Origin: Sanguibacter keddieii DSM 10542
GTDB taxonomy: Bacteria; Actinomycetota; Actinomycetes; Actinomycetales; Cellulomonadaceae
Direction: 5' to 3'
DNA length: 64,000 bases
NCBI RefSeq assembly: GCF_000024925.1
Contig: NC_013521.1
Coordinates: 3,472,001-3,536,000 of the forward strand
Part shown: piece by piece, positions 41,185 to 51,890 of the stretch
Layout: the number at the start of each line of letters is the position of its first letter
How positions within the stretch are numbered: position 1 is the stretch's first letter
The notes under the pieces: generated by a model
The model's database searches: none
What the model was told of the DNA's origin: nothing
Seen by the model: the letters and a program-made list of their open reading frames with translations, nothing else
Program-made: the position numbers and the translations under genes

Positions 41185-42327
41185 ATGAGCGAGGCTGGGC
41201 ACGGGGGCTCACCCGTCACCGACTCGGCGCGCGACCTCGCCCGCGAGGTCCTCGTCCACGGGCCGATCAGCCGCACCGAGCTGTCACGCCGCCTGGGCCT
41301 GTCCCCCGCGAGCCTCACCCGACTCAGCCGGACGTTCCTCGACAGCGGGATCCTCGTCGAGGGGCCCGAGGTGTCCGACGGAGCGGTCGGCCGCCCGGTC
41401 AAGCCGCTCGACGTCCGGGTCGACGCACGACGGTTCGTCGGCATCAAGCTCACCGGCGAGGCGGCGCTCGGCGTCAGCACCGACCTGCGCGCCGACCAGA
41501 CCGGGTCCGCGTCGTCCGACCTCGCGTCGACCACGCTCGACGGGGTCCTCGACGCGATCGAGCGGGTCGTCGGGGCCCTCGGCGGCCCGGCGGGCTTCGA
41601 CGGGATCGGCGTGAGCCTCGGCGGGAACGTGTCGGACGGCGTCGTGGACCGCGCACCGTTCCTCGGGTGGCGCGACGTCGACCTGCGCAGCGCGCTCGTC
41701 GACCGCCTCGGGATCCCGACGACCGTCGAGAACGACGTCGTCGCGCTCACCGCCGCCGAGCACTGGTTCGGGGCGGGGCGCGGCTCGACCGACTTCGCCG
41801 TGCTGACCATCGGCGCCGGTGTCGGCTACGGGCTCGTGGTCAACGACCACGTGGTCCGCACGGCCGACGTCGGGTTCGGCCTGCTCGGGCACTTCCCGCT
41901 CGACCCGACCGGCCCGCTGTGCATGGACGGCCACCGAGGGTGCTCGACGGCGATGCTCACCACCGGGAGCATGTGCGCCCAGGTGTCCGTCGCACTGGCT
42001 CGGCAGGTCACCTACGACGAGGTGCTGCTCCTCGCCGCGCAGGACCACCCGGTGGCCCGCGAGGTCGTGGGGAGCGCCGTGCGGTCCCTCGGTCGGCTCA
42101 TCGCCGCCATCACCAACATCGCCCTGGTGAGCACCGTGGTGCTCGCCGGCGAGGGTGTCGGCCTCGTCGAGGGCCGCGCCGCCGAGCTCGAGGCCGCGAT
42201 CGCGGCCGACCGCGACCCCGACGGCGGCCCCGTGCGGCTGGTGGTCGACGACAGTGGGTTCGTCCCCTGGGCGCGGGGCGCGGCGGCCGTCGCCATCCAG
42301 AGCAGCTTCGGGGTGCTCGGTACCTGA
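41185..42327 (+). CDS. ROK family transcriptional regulator
   Basis: A 380-residue regulator, divergent from the alpha-galactoside operon it probably controls in response to sugar. The N-terminal helix-turn-helix is at about 15-60 (ISRTELSRRLGLSPASLTRLSRTFLDSGIL) and the ROK sugar-kinase-like domain follows (GVSLGGNVSDG, VENDVVALTAAEHWFGAGRG). The usual zinc motif CxCGxxGCxE is degenerate: LCMDGHRGCSTA keeps two Cys, but the second Cys is Asp and the Glu is Thr. This suggests a regulator with altered or no zinc binding and no kinase activity. GAGGGG lies 9 bases before the ATG. Confidence 0.9.
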   Translation: MSEAGHGGSPVTDSARDLAREVLVHGPISRTELSRRLGLSPASLTRLSRTFLDSGILVEGPEVSDGAVGRPVKPLDVRVDARRFVGIKLTGEAALGVSTDLRADQTGSASSDLASTTLDGVLDAIERVVGALGGPAGFDGIGVSLGGNVSDGVVDRAPFLGWRDVDLRSALVDRLGIPTTVENDVVALTAAEHWFGAGRGSTDFAVLTIGAGVGYGLVVNDHVVRTADVGFGLLGHFPLDPTGPLCMDGHRGCSTAMLTTGSMCAQVSVALARQVTYDEVLLLAAQDHPVAREVVGSAVRSLGRLIAAITNIALVSTVVLAGEGVGLVEGRAAELEAAIAADRDPDGGPVRLVVDDSGFVPWARGAAAVAIQSSFGVLGT

Positions 42328-42352
42328 CGGCTGGCACGGCGCGTCGGGTCAC

Positions 42353-42500
42353 CGCGCGACGGCGGGCGTCGGCGGGCGTCGGCGAGCGTCGGTCCGCGGA
42401 GGACGGCTGTATGCGGCGGGCGCCGATGTGCGGTGGGCGTCGGCCTGCGGTGGGCGTCGGTCCGCGGCGGGCGCCGATGTGCGGTTCATGCCGGTCAGCG
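42353..42500. repeat. GC-rich degenerate repeats before the HNH gene
   Basis: The 299-base gap between the ROK gene and the HNH gene is filled with variants of GCGGTGGGCGTCGG. A 22-base unit occurs exactly twice (42413-42434 and 42464-42485), and TGCGGTGGGCGTCGG occurs twice 17 bases apart (42429-42443, 42446-42460). I see no gene or clear promoter here. Confidence 0.7.
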
Positions 42501-42626
42501 GCGCACGTCGGTCCGCGGCGGAGGTCGGGGGCGGAAGTCGGGGTCGGCGGGCGGGGCCGGTTGATAACGATCCGCGTGAGAAGTCGGCTTGCGCCGGATG
42601 TCGGTGGGTATCAGTAGGCTTCGAAC

Positions 42627-44282
42627 ATGAGTTCGAGGCAGCGGGACCACAGCGACGGTGCGTCGTCGACCACGCACCGGTGGTCGGCTGCGCGCCGGTG
42701 GTCGGCTGCGCGGGACGAGGTCCTGGGCGAGCTGCTCGACGAGGTCGTCCGTGCCGACCGTGCGATCGCCGCCGCACAGGCCCGGCGTCTGCGTGCGGTC
42801 GAGGCTGCGCGGGAGTGGGCTGCCGGGTCGCTCGCCCACCTGGCCCCGGGCGCCCCGACCGCCGACCTCGGGGACCCTCGCGCTCGCGCCGAGCTGCGCG
42901 TCGCCCGGGACCTCGCCGACCGCGCCCTCGTGTCTGAGGTCGGCTGCGCGCTGAGGACGCCGGAGATCACCGCACGAGGGATCGTCGAGCATGCCCGGAC
43001 GCTCGTCCACGACCTCCCGACCACTCTCGGGGCGCTCGAGCGCGGCGACGTCACCGTGCGGCACACGGAGGTCGTCGTCGAGCACACCGTAGCCCTGGAC
43101 GGTCCCGACCGGGCGGCCCTCGAGGCTCGCCTGCTCGAGAGGGCGACGATGTCGACGGTCTCCGACCTGCGCAGGTTCGCCCGCCGTGAGCGCGAGAGGA
43201 CGCACCCCCGACCGCTGCAGGAGCGCCACCGCGAGAAGCTCCTAGACCGTCAGGTCCAGGTCGAGCCCGCGCGCGACGGGATGATGTGGCTCCACCAGTA
43301 CCTCCCGGCGACCCAGGCCACCGCGATCTTCAACCGCCTCACCGACATCTCGGTGGCCCTCCAGGGCCCCGACGAGCCCCGTACCCTGGCACAGCTGCGG
43401 GCCGACGCCTTCACCGCGCTGATGCTCGACGACACGTGCGCCGTGGAGGCCCCGACGGTCACGGCACCCGCATCCATGGCAGGCGCAGCAGGAGCTCCTC
43501 CCGTCGAACCACGAGGCGACCGGGCGTCGGGTGCTCGGCCGGAAGACCCCTGGGGGCGCGGCGTACCGGCAGGGCAGTCCCTCCGCGGCGTCGTCCCGAC
43601 GGTCGCGGTCACCGTCCCTGTGCTGACACTGCTGGGTCACGGTGACGAGCCGGGGCACCTGGAGGGCTACGGCCCTGTCGACCCGGCCACCGCGCGCGAG
43701 CTCGCCGCGCGCGCCCCCTCCTTCGCACGCGTGCTCACGCACCCCGAGACCGGCGTCGTGCTGTCCGTGGGCCGCGACCGGTACGCCGTCCCCGCAGACC
43801 TCAAGACCTGGCTGCGGCTGCGTGACGAGACGTGCCGGTTCCCGGGATGCGCCCGCCGGGCGCAGCGGTGCGACATCGACCACCTGGTGCCGTGGCACCG
43901 CGGCGGCACGACCGACCACGAGAACCTCGTCCACCTCTGCCGCCACCACCACCGCCTCAAGCACGAGACAGGGTGGACGGTCGAGAGAGTCGTCGCCCAC
44001 CCACCGACGGGGCCCGACCGAGCGGCCCCGGACGACACGCCGGTCTCCGCCCAGGTCACCGGGCACGCCACCGCGCCGGTCTCCGTGCAGGGTCCAGCTC
44101 AGGTCTCCGCTCCTGGCGGCGCGCGGGGCACCTCCCACGAGGCGGACCTCCGGTGGACCTCCCCGGCCGGACGCGTCTACGACGCACGCCCGGCCCTCGC
44201 GCTCCCCGCGACACCTCCCGGGCACCCGGCGCGCGACCCCGCTGCCGCGGTCCCTGCCTTCCCGGAGCTCCCACCCTTCTGA
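42627..44282 (+). CDS. DUF222-HNH endonuclease-like protein
   Basis: A 551-residue protein of a family present in many copies in actinobacterial genomes. The N-terminal DUF222 domain covers about 35-270 (LDEVVRADRAIAAAQARRLRAVEAAREW; LPATQATAIFNRLTDISVAL). A Pro/Gly/Ala linker follows and the C-terminal HNH domain has CRFPGCARRAQRCDIDHLVPW, GGTTDHENL and LCRHHHRLKH: Cys-Cys zinc pair, catalytic His and final HHH. It is therefore probably an active nuclease. The last 100 residues are low-complexity. HRWSAARRWSAARD at the start is a short tandem repeat. Single gene, upstream repeats, spread suggests selfish mobility; target unknown. Confidence 0.85.
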   Translation: MSSRQRDHSDGASSTTHRWSAARRWSAARDEVLGELLDEVVRADRAIAAAQARRLRAVEAAREWAAGSLAHLAPGAPTADLGDPRARAELRVARDLADRALVSEVGCALRTPEITARGIVEHARTLVHDLPTTLGALERGDVTVRHTEVVVEHTVALDGPDRAALEARLLERATMSTVSDLRRFARRERERTHPRPLQERHREKLLDRQVQVEPARDGMMWLHQYLPATQATAIFNRLTDISVALQGPDEPRTLAQLRADAFTALMLDDTCAVEAPTVTAPASMAGAAGAPPVEPRGDRASGARPEDPWGRGVPAGQSLRGVVPTVAVTVPVLTLLGHGDEPGHLEGYGPVDPATARELAARAPSFARVLTHPETGVVLSVGRDRYAVPADLKTWLRLRDETCRFPGCARRAQRCDIDHLVPWHRGGTTDHENLVHLCRHHHRLKHETGWTVERVVAHPPTGPDRAAPDDTPVSAQVTGHATAPVSVQGPAQVSAPGGARGTSHEADLRWTSPAGRVYDARPALALPATPPGHPARDPAAAVPAFPELPPF

Positions 44283-44457
44283 GGCGCACGTCGTCGATCC
44301 GCACAGCAGCGTGCGGGTCTCGTCGGCGCGCGGCCGTCACCTGCAGCCCACCCGCGGTACCCGCGCATGACCGACCTCCGCCCCCTCTGACCACGCGTCT
44401 CCAACCCGCCCAGCACCACCACGCGGGTCCCCTCGGCGACTTCTCCTCCAGACGCAG

Positions 44458-44491
44458 CAGCGGCCCCCACCTCGAGAGGTGGGGGCCGCTG
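44458..44491. terminator. Hairpin between the HNH gene and groEL
   Basis: A perfect 15-bp GC-rich stem (44458-44472 with 44477-44491) with a CGAG loop lies 58 bases after the groEL stop. It would serve both convergent genes. The rest of the 266-base gap shows nothing. Confidence 0.75.
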
Positions 44492-44548
44492 TCGTGCGAG
44501 CAGGCGTGCGGTGCACGCTCACCCAGGTGCTGCTGGGTCAGGCGTGGA

Positions 44549-46330
<1,782 letters not shown>

Positions 46331-46334
46331 CGCC

Positions 46335-46364
46335 ATTATTGGCACTCTCCCCCCGAGAGTGCAA
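46335..46364 (-). promoter_or_regulatory. groEL promoter between and over the CIRCE elements
   Basis: On the minus strand TTGCAC (46364-46359), an 18-base spacer and AATAAT (46340-46335). The -35 and spacer overlap CIRCE 2 and the start point falls in CIRCE 1, giving a leader of about 145 bases. Confidence 0.6.
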
Positions 46365-46365
46365 G
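46339..46365. promoter_or_regulatory. CIRCE element 2 upstream of groEL
   Basis: On the plus strand TTGGCACTC, 9 bases, GAGTGCAAG. Half-sites match the HrcA consensus at 8 of 9 and 7 of 9, and the 9-base centre is exact. It overlaps the -35 box. Confidence 0.7.
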
Positions 46366-46464
46366 GGCGGACGGGCCCGCCGCAGGCCCTCCCGGTACGC
46401 CGGTGGCGGAACCTGCCGCCGCGACGACGACCGCTGCCACGATCCCGGTCCCGCGCGCGGTCGT

Positions 46465-46470
46465 TAGAGT
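46465..46470 (+). promoter_or_regulatory. -10 element of the GH15-like gene (leaderless)
   Basis: TAGAGT ends 8 bases before the ATG at 46479, with no ribosome site between. Confidence 0.4.
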
Positions 46471-46478
46471 GGTGCGCG

Positions 46479-48128
46479 ATGCCAGCGAACCCCGCCGATG
46501 CCTCGACCGCCCGGACGCCCGAGCCCCGCGACGTCACCCGACCGGCCGCACCCGGCGAGGACACCGACCGGCCCGAGCCCTGCGGGCCCTCGACCTCGCA
46601 GCCGGCAGCGGTGCTCGAGCCTGACGGTCCCGACCGCACGCCCGACGGCCCTGCCCGCACGCCTGACGGTCCCGTCCGGAGACCTCCCCGCGCGGCCGCC
46701 GCCGTCATCGTGCTCGTCGTGGTCCTCTCGCTCACCGGCACCGGTCGAGCCCTCGACCTCTGGCCCTTCAGCACGCCAGACGCCGACGTCCCCCTCTCCT
46801 CCGCCGGCATCTCGGTCGCACCGGACGGCACCCGCACCCCGGTCCCGCCCGGGGCAGACGTGCAGTTCCTCCCCGGCAGCCGCGTCGCGGTCCTCGACCC
46901 CGACGACGCGACCCCGGAGCAGCTCGACGCCGCCCAGGAGTCCCGCGACTGGCTGGCGTCAGGCACGGTCCCCGGCACGGGCACCCGCTACGAGGACATG
47001 GCCGTGTCGGCGCTGCTCGACATCCGGGCCCTCACCCTCGACGACGGCGCGGTCGTCGCCGGGTGGTCGCCCAACTGGCGCTACGCCTGGCCGCGTGACA
47101 ACGCCTTCGTCGCCCTCGCGCTCGCCCGCACCGGGCACGTCGACGAGGCGCTCCGCGTGCTCGACTTCCTCCAGCGGGTCCAGGCGCCCGACGGGTCGTT
47201 CCAGGCCCGGTACCTGCCCGACGGGTCGGGTCCGCCCGACGACCGTGGTGTCCAGACCGACGCGACCGGCTGGACGCTCTGGGCTGCCGCCTCCGTGCTC
47301 GCCGAGATCGACGACCCGACGGACCGCCGCGCCGCAGCCCTCGACCTGCAGCCCCTCGTCGACCGCAGCGTCGAGCACGTCCTCGCGCTCACCGACGACG
47401 GCACTCGCCTGCCACCGCCCTCCCCCGACTACTGGGAGGTGCGGACGAGCCAGCAGACCCTGGGGACCAGCGCCCCGCTCCTCATGGCGCTCACCGCCGC
47501 CCCGGTCGCCCTGCAGGCCCTCGACTCCCCCGCCCGCGCCGAGGAGGTCGCCGCCGTCGCCCAGACCTTCGACACCCTCGTGCACGAGGAGTTCTCGCCC
47601 GGCTACGGCCGGTTCCTCGGCGGGTCCAGCGTCGACACCGCCGTCGCGTTCCTCCTCCCACCGTTCCTCCCGGCCCCCGCCGACGGCGTCCCCCGCGGCG
47701 TCCTCGACGCGTGGGCCGCAGCGCCCGCGCAGATGGGACGCCCGGGCGGCGGCCTCGCGCCGGGGACCAGCTGGAAGCGAGACGGGATCTCGTGGACGCC
47801 CACCACGAGCGTCTTCGCCCTCGCCTCGGCCGGGCTCGCGTCCGCAGGGATCGACGACGTCGACGGCGCCGAGCGCTGGCTCTCCTGGCTCGACGACCAC
47901 CGCACGACCCTCGGGTCCATCCCCGAGAAGGTGCTCGCCGACGGCGCTCCCGCACAGCTCGCGCCCCTCGGGTGGTCCAGCGCGAACGTCCTGCTCGCGC
48001 TGGTGCTGCTCGACGAGACGACAGGCTCGGACGAGGAAGGTGCGACGGTGCCGGACGAGAGCGACGAGAGCGACCAGGGGGACGAGGGACACGAGCGGGA
48101 CGAGGGCGACGAGGGACACGAGGGCTGA
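46479..48128 (+). CDS. GH15-like (glucoamylase family) membrane-anchored protein
   Basis: A 549-residue protein with a Pro/Thr/Asp-rich N-terminus, one membrane helix at about 69-86 (AAAAVIVLVVVLSLTG) and an extracytoplasmic alpha/alpha-barrel of glucoamylase type: YEDMAVSALLDIRALT, GWSPNWRYAWPRDNAFVALALARTGHVDEALRVLDFLQRVQAPDGSFQARYLPDG. The PRDN and the Trp-rich pocket match GH15-type enzymes; the catalytic Glu cannot be assigned with certainty. The last 25 residues are Asp/Glu/Gly-rich (DESDESDQGDEGHERDEG). It is divergent from groEL. A -10-like TAGAGT stands 8 bases before the ATG. Confidence 0.78.
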   Translation: MPANPADASTARTPEPRDVTRPAAPGEDTDRPEPCGPSTSQPAAVLEPDGPDRTPDGPARTPDGPVRRPPRAAAAVIVLVVVLSLTGTGRALDLWPFSTPDADVPLSSAGISVAPDGTRTPVPPGADVQFLPGSRVAVLDPDDATPEQLDAAQESRDWLASGTVPGTGTRYEDMAVSALLDIRALTLDDGAVVAGWSPNWRYAWPRDNAFVALALARTGHVDEALRVLDFLQRVQAPDGSFQARYLPDGSGPPDDRGVQTDATGWTLWAAASVLAEIDDPTDRRAAALDLQPLVDRSVEHVLALTDDGTRLPPPSPDYWEVRTSQQTLGTSAPLLMALTAAPVALQALDSPARAEEVAAVAQTFDTLVHEEFSPGYGRFLGGSSVDTAVAFLLPPFLPAPADGVPRGVLDAWAAAPAQMGRPGGGLAPGTSWKRDGISWTPTTSVFALASAGLASAGIDDVDGAERWLSWLDDHRTTLGSIPEKVLADGAPAQLAPLGWSSANVLLALVLLDETTGSDEEGATVPDESDESDQGDEGHERDEGDEGHEG

Positions 48129-48221
48129 CCGGCGGCGCTCCCAGGTCTTATCAGACCCTCTCGGCGTCGGCTGCTCAGCCTCTCTCGGTGTCGTCTGCTC
48201 AACCCTGCCGGCGAGGTCTTC

Positions 48222-49733
48222 TCAGCCCCTCCCGATGCCCGTGCGCTGTCCGGCGGTGGGCCCGAGATCAGGCATCTCCCGTCGCCCGAACCGGTCCCGC
48301 AGCACCTGGCGTGCGGCGAACCACCCGGCCATGCCGTGCACGCCCGGACCGGGCGGCGTCGACGACGAGCACAGGTACACCCCGTCAGCACCGGTCGACC
48401 AGGGGGACGGTCGTAGCGACGGGCGGGCGACCATCTGCCACATCGTCACCGCACCCGCGGCGATGTCCCCACCGACGTAGTTCTCGTCGTGCTCCGACAT
48501 CTGGGAGGCCGGGGTCGACCGCGACGACACGACGACGTCGCGGAAGCCCGGCGCGAAACGCTCGAGCTGCGCGGTCACCGCCTCGGTGGGGTCCACGGTC
48601 GACCCTGCCGGGACGTGGGCGTAGGTCCACAGCGGCCGCAGGCCGCCGACCTCACGGTCCGGGTCGACGACCACCGGGTCGCTCACGAGCACGAGCGGGT
48701 GCTCGGCGTGCCGTCCCGCCGCGACGGCCTTCTCGGCCTCGACCAGCTGCGCCCTGCTGCCGCCGAGGTGCACGGTGCCGGCCTGGCCGACCTCGGCGTT
48801 CGCCCAGGGCACCGGACCGTCGAGCACGAAGTCGACCTTCGCCGCCGCGTCGCCGTAGCGGAACCTGCGCAGCGCCCTGTCAGCGCGCTGCGGCAGGTGG
48901 CTGCCGAGGATCTCGGCAGCCGCCAGCGGAGAGGTGTCGAAGACGTAGGCGCGCGCCGGCGGGAGGTCGGCGGTCGAGCCCACCCGGACCCCGGTCCGCA
49001 CCTGGCCGCCGTGCGCCTCCAGGTCGTCGAGCAGAGCGCGGGTGATCGCACCCGACCCACCCCGGGGCAGCGGCCACCCGTGGGAGTGCGCGAGCGAGGC
49101 GAGCATGAGGGCCGTCCCGGCCGCGGCGAGGGTCGGCAGCGGCGTGATCGAGTGCGCGGCCACCCCGGTGAGGAGCGCGGGCGCCACGTCTCCCTCGAAG
49201 CGGCGGTCCCACAGCCTCGTCCCCTGCTCGATCACCCCGAGGCCGAACCGGGCCGTCGTCAGCAGCCCCGAGACGCTCTTCCACGCCTCCGGCGGGATGC
49301 TGCGACGGTCGCCGAGCCCCGCACCCAGGAGCGCGTCCGGGTCTGCGGCCAGCCGCCCGACGAGGTCGAGCCAGGCCTGGCCGTCGACGCCCAGCCCCGC
49401 CGCGGTCCGGGCGGCGTCCCGGTAGGCGAGGCCCGCGCGGCCTCCGTCGAGCGGGTGCGCGAACTGCACCGGCGGCTCGACGAGCTCGACACCGCGCGCC
49501 GCGAGGTCGAAGGACCTGAAGAACGGCGACGCGGCCGCCATCGGGTGGACCGCCGAGCAGACGTCGTGGACCAGCCCGGTCTCCGACCCGGGGAGCGGGA
49601 GCGTCCGGGCTCCCCCGCCGGCCTCCGGCTGGGCCTCGAGGACCAGCACGCCCAGGCCGGCGCGGGCGAGGGTGACCGCGGCGGCGAGGCCGTTGGGCCC
49701 CGAGCCGACGACCACCACGTCGTGCCCGCTCAT
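48222..49733 (-). CDS. FAD-dependent oxidoreductase, phytoene-desaturase-like
   Basis: A 503-residue flavin amine-oxidoreductase/phytoene-desaturase-type protein. The dinucleotide-binding motif VVVVGSGPNGLAAAVTLARAG starts at residue 6, followed by EAQPEAGGGARTLPLPG. The C-terminal FAD motif is around DGVYLCSSSTPPGPGVHGMAGWFAAR. Substrate is not evident; carotenoid genes are not adjacent, so an unknown redox reaction is as likely. It follows the LytR_C gene by 11 bases and so may be co-transcribed. Confidence 0.85.
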   Translation of the reverse strand: MSGHDVVVVGSGPNGLAAAVTLARAGLGVLVLEAQPEAGGGARTLPLPGSETGLVHDVCSAVHPMAAASPFFRSFDLAARGVELVEPPVQFAHPLDGGRAGLAYRDAARTAAGLGVDGQAWLDLVGRLAADPDALLGAGLGDRRSIPPEAWKSVSGLLTTARFGLGVIEQGTRLWDRRFEGDVAPALLTGVAAHSITPLPTLAAAGTALMLASLAHSHGWPLPRGGSGAITRALLDDLEAHGGQVRTGVRVGSTADLPPARAYVFDTSPLAAAEILGSHLPQRADRALRRFRYGDAAAKVDFVLDGPVPWANAEVGQAGTVHLGGSRAQLVEAEKAVAAGRHAEHPLVLVSDPVVVDPDREVGGLRPLWTYAHVPAGSTVDPTEAVTAQLERFAPGFRDVVVSSRSTPASQMSEHDENYVGGDIAAGAVTMWQMVARPSLRPSPWSTGADGVYLCSSSTPPGPGVHGMAGWFAARQVLRDRFGRREMPDLGPTAGQRTGIGRG

Positions 49734-49744
49734 GTCACCAGCCC

Positions 49745-50365
49745 TCAGGACCCGGCGAGGATCACCGAGAGCGGGCCGCGCAGCTCAGGCACGAGCGTCA
49801 CCTGCTCGGCAGGGATCTCGAGGACCGCTGCGACGGCGAGCGCCTCGTCGGCGAGGTCCTCGGTCTGGTACCAGACGACCGTCGCGTTGAGCGGCTCGCC
49901 CGTGTAGTTGTCGGCCGACACGTCGCTCCAGCCGGACGCCGTGAGCGCGTCCGCAGCGGTGGCGGCGACACCCGACCGGCCGGTGCCGTTGAGCACGCGG
50001 ACGGCGACCGCCGTGTCGACGACCGGGGCCTCTGGAGCAGGCTCCTCCGGAGCGGGCTCCTCGACCGGCGCCTCGCCCTCGACAGGGGCCTCACCCTCGA
50101 CGGGCGCCTCACCCTCCTCGGTGCCGGGGTCACCCTCTCCCTCGCCCGCGTCGGCCGAGGCGCTCGGCGACGTCACCGCCTCGAGCGGCGAACCCGGGGT
50201 GCGGGCCATGACGTAGACGGCGGTGACGGCGAGCGCCGCGCACAGCACGACGACGACGACGAAGGGCGCGATCTTGCTCCAGGCCGACCGCGGCGTCCGG
50301 TGGACGCCGGCGGGCAGGCCGAGCTCGTCGATCTGGTCGAACTCGTCTTCGGGGTACTTGCTCAC
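49745..50365 (-). CDS. LytR C-terminal domain membrane protein
   Basis: A 206-residue membrane protein. Residues about 32-54 are a membrane helix (IAPFVVVVVLCAALAVTAVYVM), followed by an extracytoplasmic acidic linker with repeats (GEAPVEGEAPVEGEAPVEEP) and a C-terminal LytR_C domain (VAVRVLNGTGRSGVAATAADALTASGWSD). LytR_C stand-alone proteins are linked to cell-envelope functions, of unclear reaction. It lies upstream of the FAD enzyme and downstream of DUF3263, all leftward, 58 bases apart. Confidence 0.87.
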   Translation of the reverse strand: MSKYPEDEFDQIDELGLPAGVHRTPRSAWSKIAPFVVVVVLCAALAVTAVYVMARTPGSPLEAVTSPSASADAGEGEGDPGTEEGEAPVEGEAPVEGEAPVEEPAPEEPAPEAPVVDTAVAVRVLNGTGRSGVAATAADALTASGWSDVSADNYTGEPLNATVVWYQTEDLADEALAVAAVLEIPAEQVTLVPELRGPLSVILAGS

Positions 50366-50423
50366 CGAGCAAGGCTAACCGAGGCCGGTGGCGACGTCCG
50401 GCAGGCAGACGTGCAGGTCCTGG

Positions 50424-50798
50424 TCAGACCTGGCTGCGGCGCTGCGTCCGCTCGCGCTGGCGCGACGCCCGCATCCGCCGGAGCCGCTTGACGAGCATCG
50501 GCTCGGCCGCGAGCGCCGCGGGCGAGTCGATGAGGGTGTTGAGCACCTGGTAGTACTGCGTGGCCGACAGCCCGAAGAGCTCACGGACGGCCTGCTCCTT
50601 GGCCCCGGCGTACTTCCACCACTGCTTCTCGAAGTCGAGGACCGCGGCGTCACGCTCGGTCAGGCCGGGGTGCGTGGGCTGCTCGTCGGTGGTGGGCTCT
50701 GCGCCGGCGGTGGAGGGCTGCTCGGAGCCAGGGCTCGTGACGGCAGCGCCGGTCGCGCCGTCCGTCGTCTCGTCGATGTCGGGTACTGCTTCGATCAT
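50424..50798 (-). CDS. DUF3263 family protein
   Basis: A 124-residue actinobacterial protein. The conserved domain is the C-terminal 75 residues ([46 protein letters not shown]), which looks like a helix-turn-helix DNA-binding fold. The first 50 residues are Asp/Thr/Ser-rich. The ATG at 50798 ([10 protein letters not shown]) has GAGGAG upstream; an ATG at 50942 would add an Arg-rich, implausible start. It is adjacent to lytR_C, as in many actinobacteria. Function unknown. Confidence 0.88.
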   Translation of the reverse strand: MIEAVPDIDETTDGATGAAVTSPGSEQPSTAGAEPTTDEQPTHPGLTERDAAVLDFEKQWWKYAGAKEQAVRELFGLSATQYYQVLNTLIDSPAALAAEPMLVKRLRRMRASRQRERTQRRSQV

Positions 50799-51033
50799 CG
50801 GTCCGCTCCTCGCCCTGTCGGTCTCGCCCCGCAGCAGGTCTCGCCCCGCAGCCTGTCGCGCTCTGCGGTCTGCCTCGCTCTGCGCGGTCTCTCTACGCTC
50901 TGCGCCGCCACCGATCGTACGCGCGAATGACATGGCTGTCATTCACCCGGGCGGCCCCGAGACCGACCGGGGAGCCGGCCCTCGGCGAGGTCTGGGTGGC
51001 GAGGCGACGCCCTGGGATGACAGGCTCGAACCC

Positions 51034-51813
51034 ATGGCCCACGACCCGCACGACGGCGCGCACCACGACACCGACCACGACACCCACCACGGCGAGACCG
51101 CGGCCCTCAGCCCCTCCGCGCACCGGCGCAGCCTGCTCGACGACGTGGCCCCGGACTGGGCCCTCGCCCTTCGCCCCGTCGCCGAGGTCGTCGACCGCCT
51201 CGACGACGAGCTCCTCGCGAGTGCGGCGCCCGGCGACGTCCTCCCGGCCCGCGAGGACGTCATGCGGGCCTTCCGTGAGCCTCTCGCCGACGTCAAGGTG
51301 CTCGTGGTCGGGCAGGACCCCTACCCCACCCCCGGCCACGCCATGGGGCTGTCCTTCTCCGTCCAGCCGCACGTCCGCCCACTCCCACGGTCGCTGGCCA
51401 ACATCGTCACCGAGCTCCACGACGACCTGGGGCTGCCGGCCCCCGCGACCGGCGACCTCTCCCCGTGGTCGCGTCAGGGCGTCATGCTCTGCAACCGGGT
51501 GCTCACCGTCGCCGCCGGCGACGCGGGGTCGCACCGCCGTCGGGGCTGGGAGCAGGTGACCGACCGTGCCATCCAGGCGCTCGTCGAGCGCGGCGGTCCG
51601 CTCGTCGCCGTCCTCTGGGGACGAGACGCGGCCACGCTCCGGCCCGCCCTCGGCGACGTGCCCGTCGTGGAGTCGGCGCACCCCAGCCCGCTGTCAGCAC
51701 GCCGCGGGTTCTTCGGCTCGCACCCGTTCTCGGCGGTCAACGACCTCCTCGTCGCGCAGGGAGCCAGCCCCGTCGACTGGTCGCTGCCCGCCTCGGACGA
51801 CGCGCTCTTCTGA
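51034..51813 (+). CDS. ung: Uracil-DNA glycosylase (family 1)
   Basis: Removes uracil from DNA, the first step of base-excision repair. The 259-residue protein has the catalytic motif [18 protein letters not shown] (93-110) with catalytic Asp, and [12 protein letters not shown] (216-227) with catalytic His. The first 20 residues are His/Asp-rich (seven His in the first 19), an extension not needed by the enzyme. The ATG at 51034 has no clear ribosome site, and other starts are absent for 75 codons. It is divergent from DUF3263 and lies before the SGNH gene. Confidence 0.95.
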   Translation: MAHDPHDGAHHDTDHDTHHGETAALSPSAHRRSLLDDVAPDWALALRPVAEVVDRLDDELLASAAPGDVLPAREDVMRAFREPLADVKVLVVGQDPYPTPGHAMGLSFSVQPHVRPLPRSLANIVTELHDDLGLPAPATGDLSPWSRQGVMLCNRVLTVAAGDAGSHRRRGWEQVTDRAIQALVERGGPLVAVLWGRDAATLRPALGDVPVVESAHPSPLSARRGFFGSHPFSAVNDLLVAQGASPVDWSLPASDDALF

Positions 51814-51876
51814 GGAGCGGCAGGAGCGCCGGCGCGCTCCACGGAGACAGGCAGGAGCGCCAGCGCACCCCGCGGG

Positions 51877-51882
51877 TACAAG
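51877..51882 (+). promoter_or_regulatory. -10 element of the SGNH gene (leaderless)
   Basis: TACAAG ends 8 bases before the GTG at 51891, without a ribosome site. Confidence 0.4.
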
Positions 51883-51890
51883 ATGGACAC

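Noticed and set aside
40989-41200. Thr-Ser repeat reading frame over the hexanucleotide array
   Set aside because: It continues in a wrong frame through the ROK gene; codon pattern and lack of family make it a shadow.
42627-44282. Intact mobile element around the HNH gene
   Set aside because: No transposase, no terminal inverted repeats or target duplication seen; only local repeats upstream.
48222-49733. Part of a carotenoid biosynthesis cluster
   Set aside because: No phytoene synthase, geranylgeranyl synthase or cyclase is next to it; only the general desaturase-type fold is supported.
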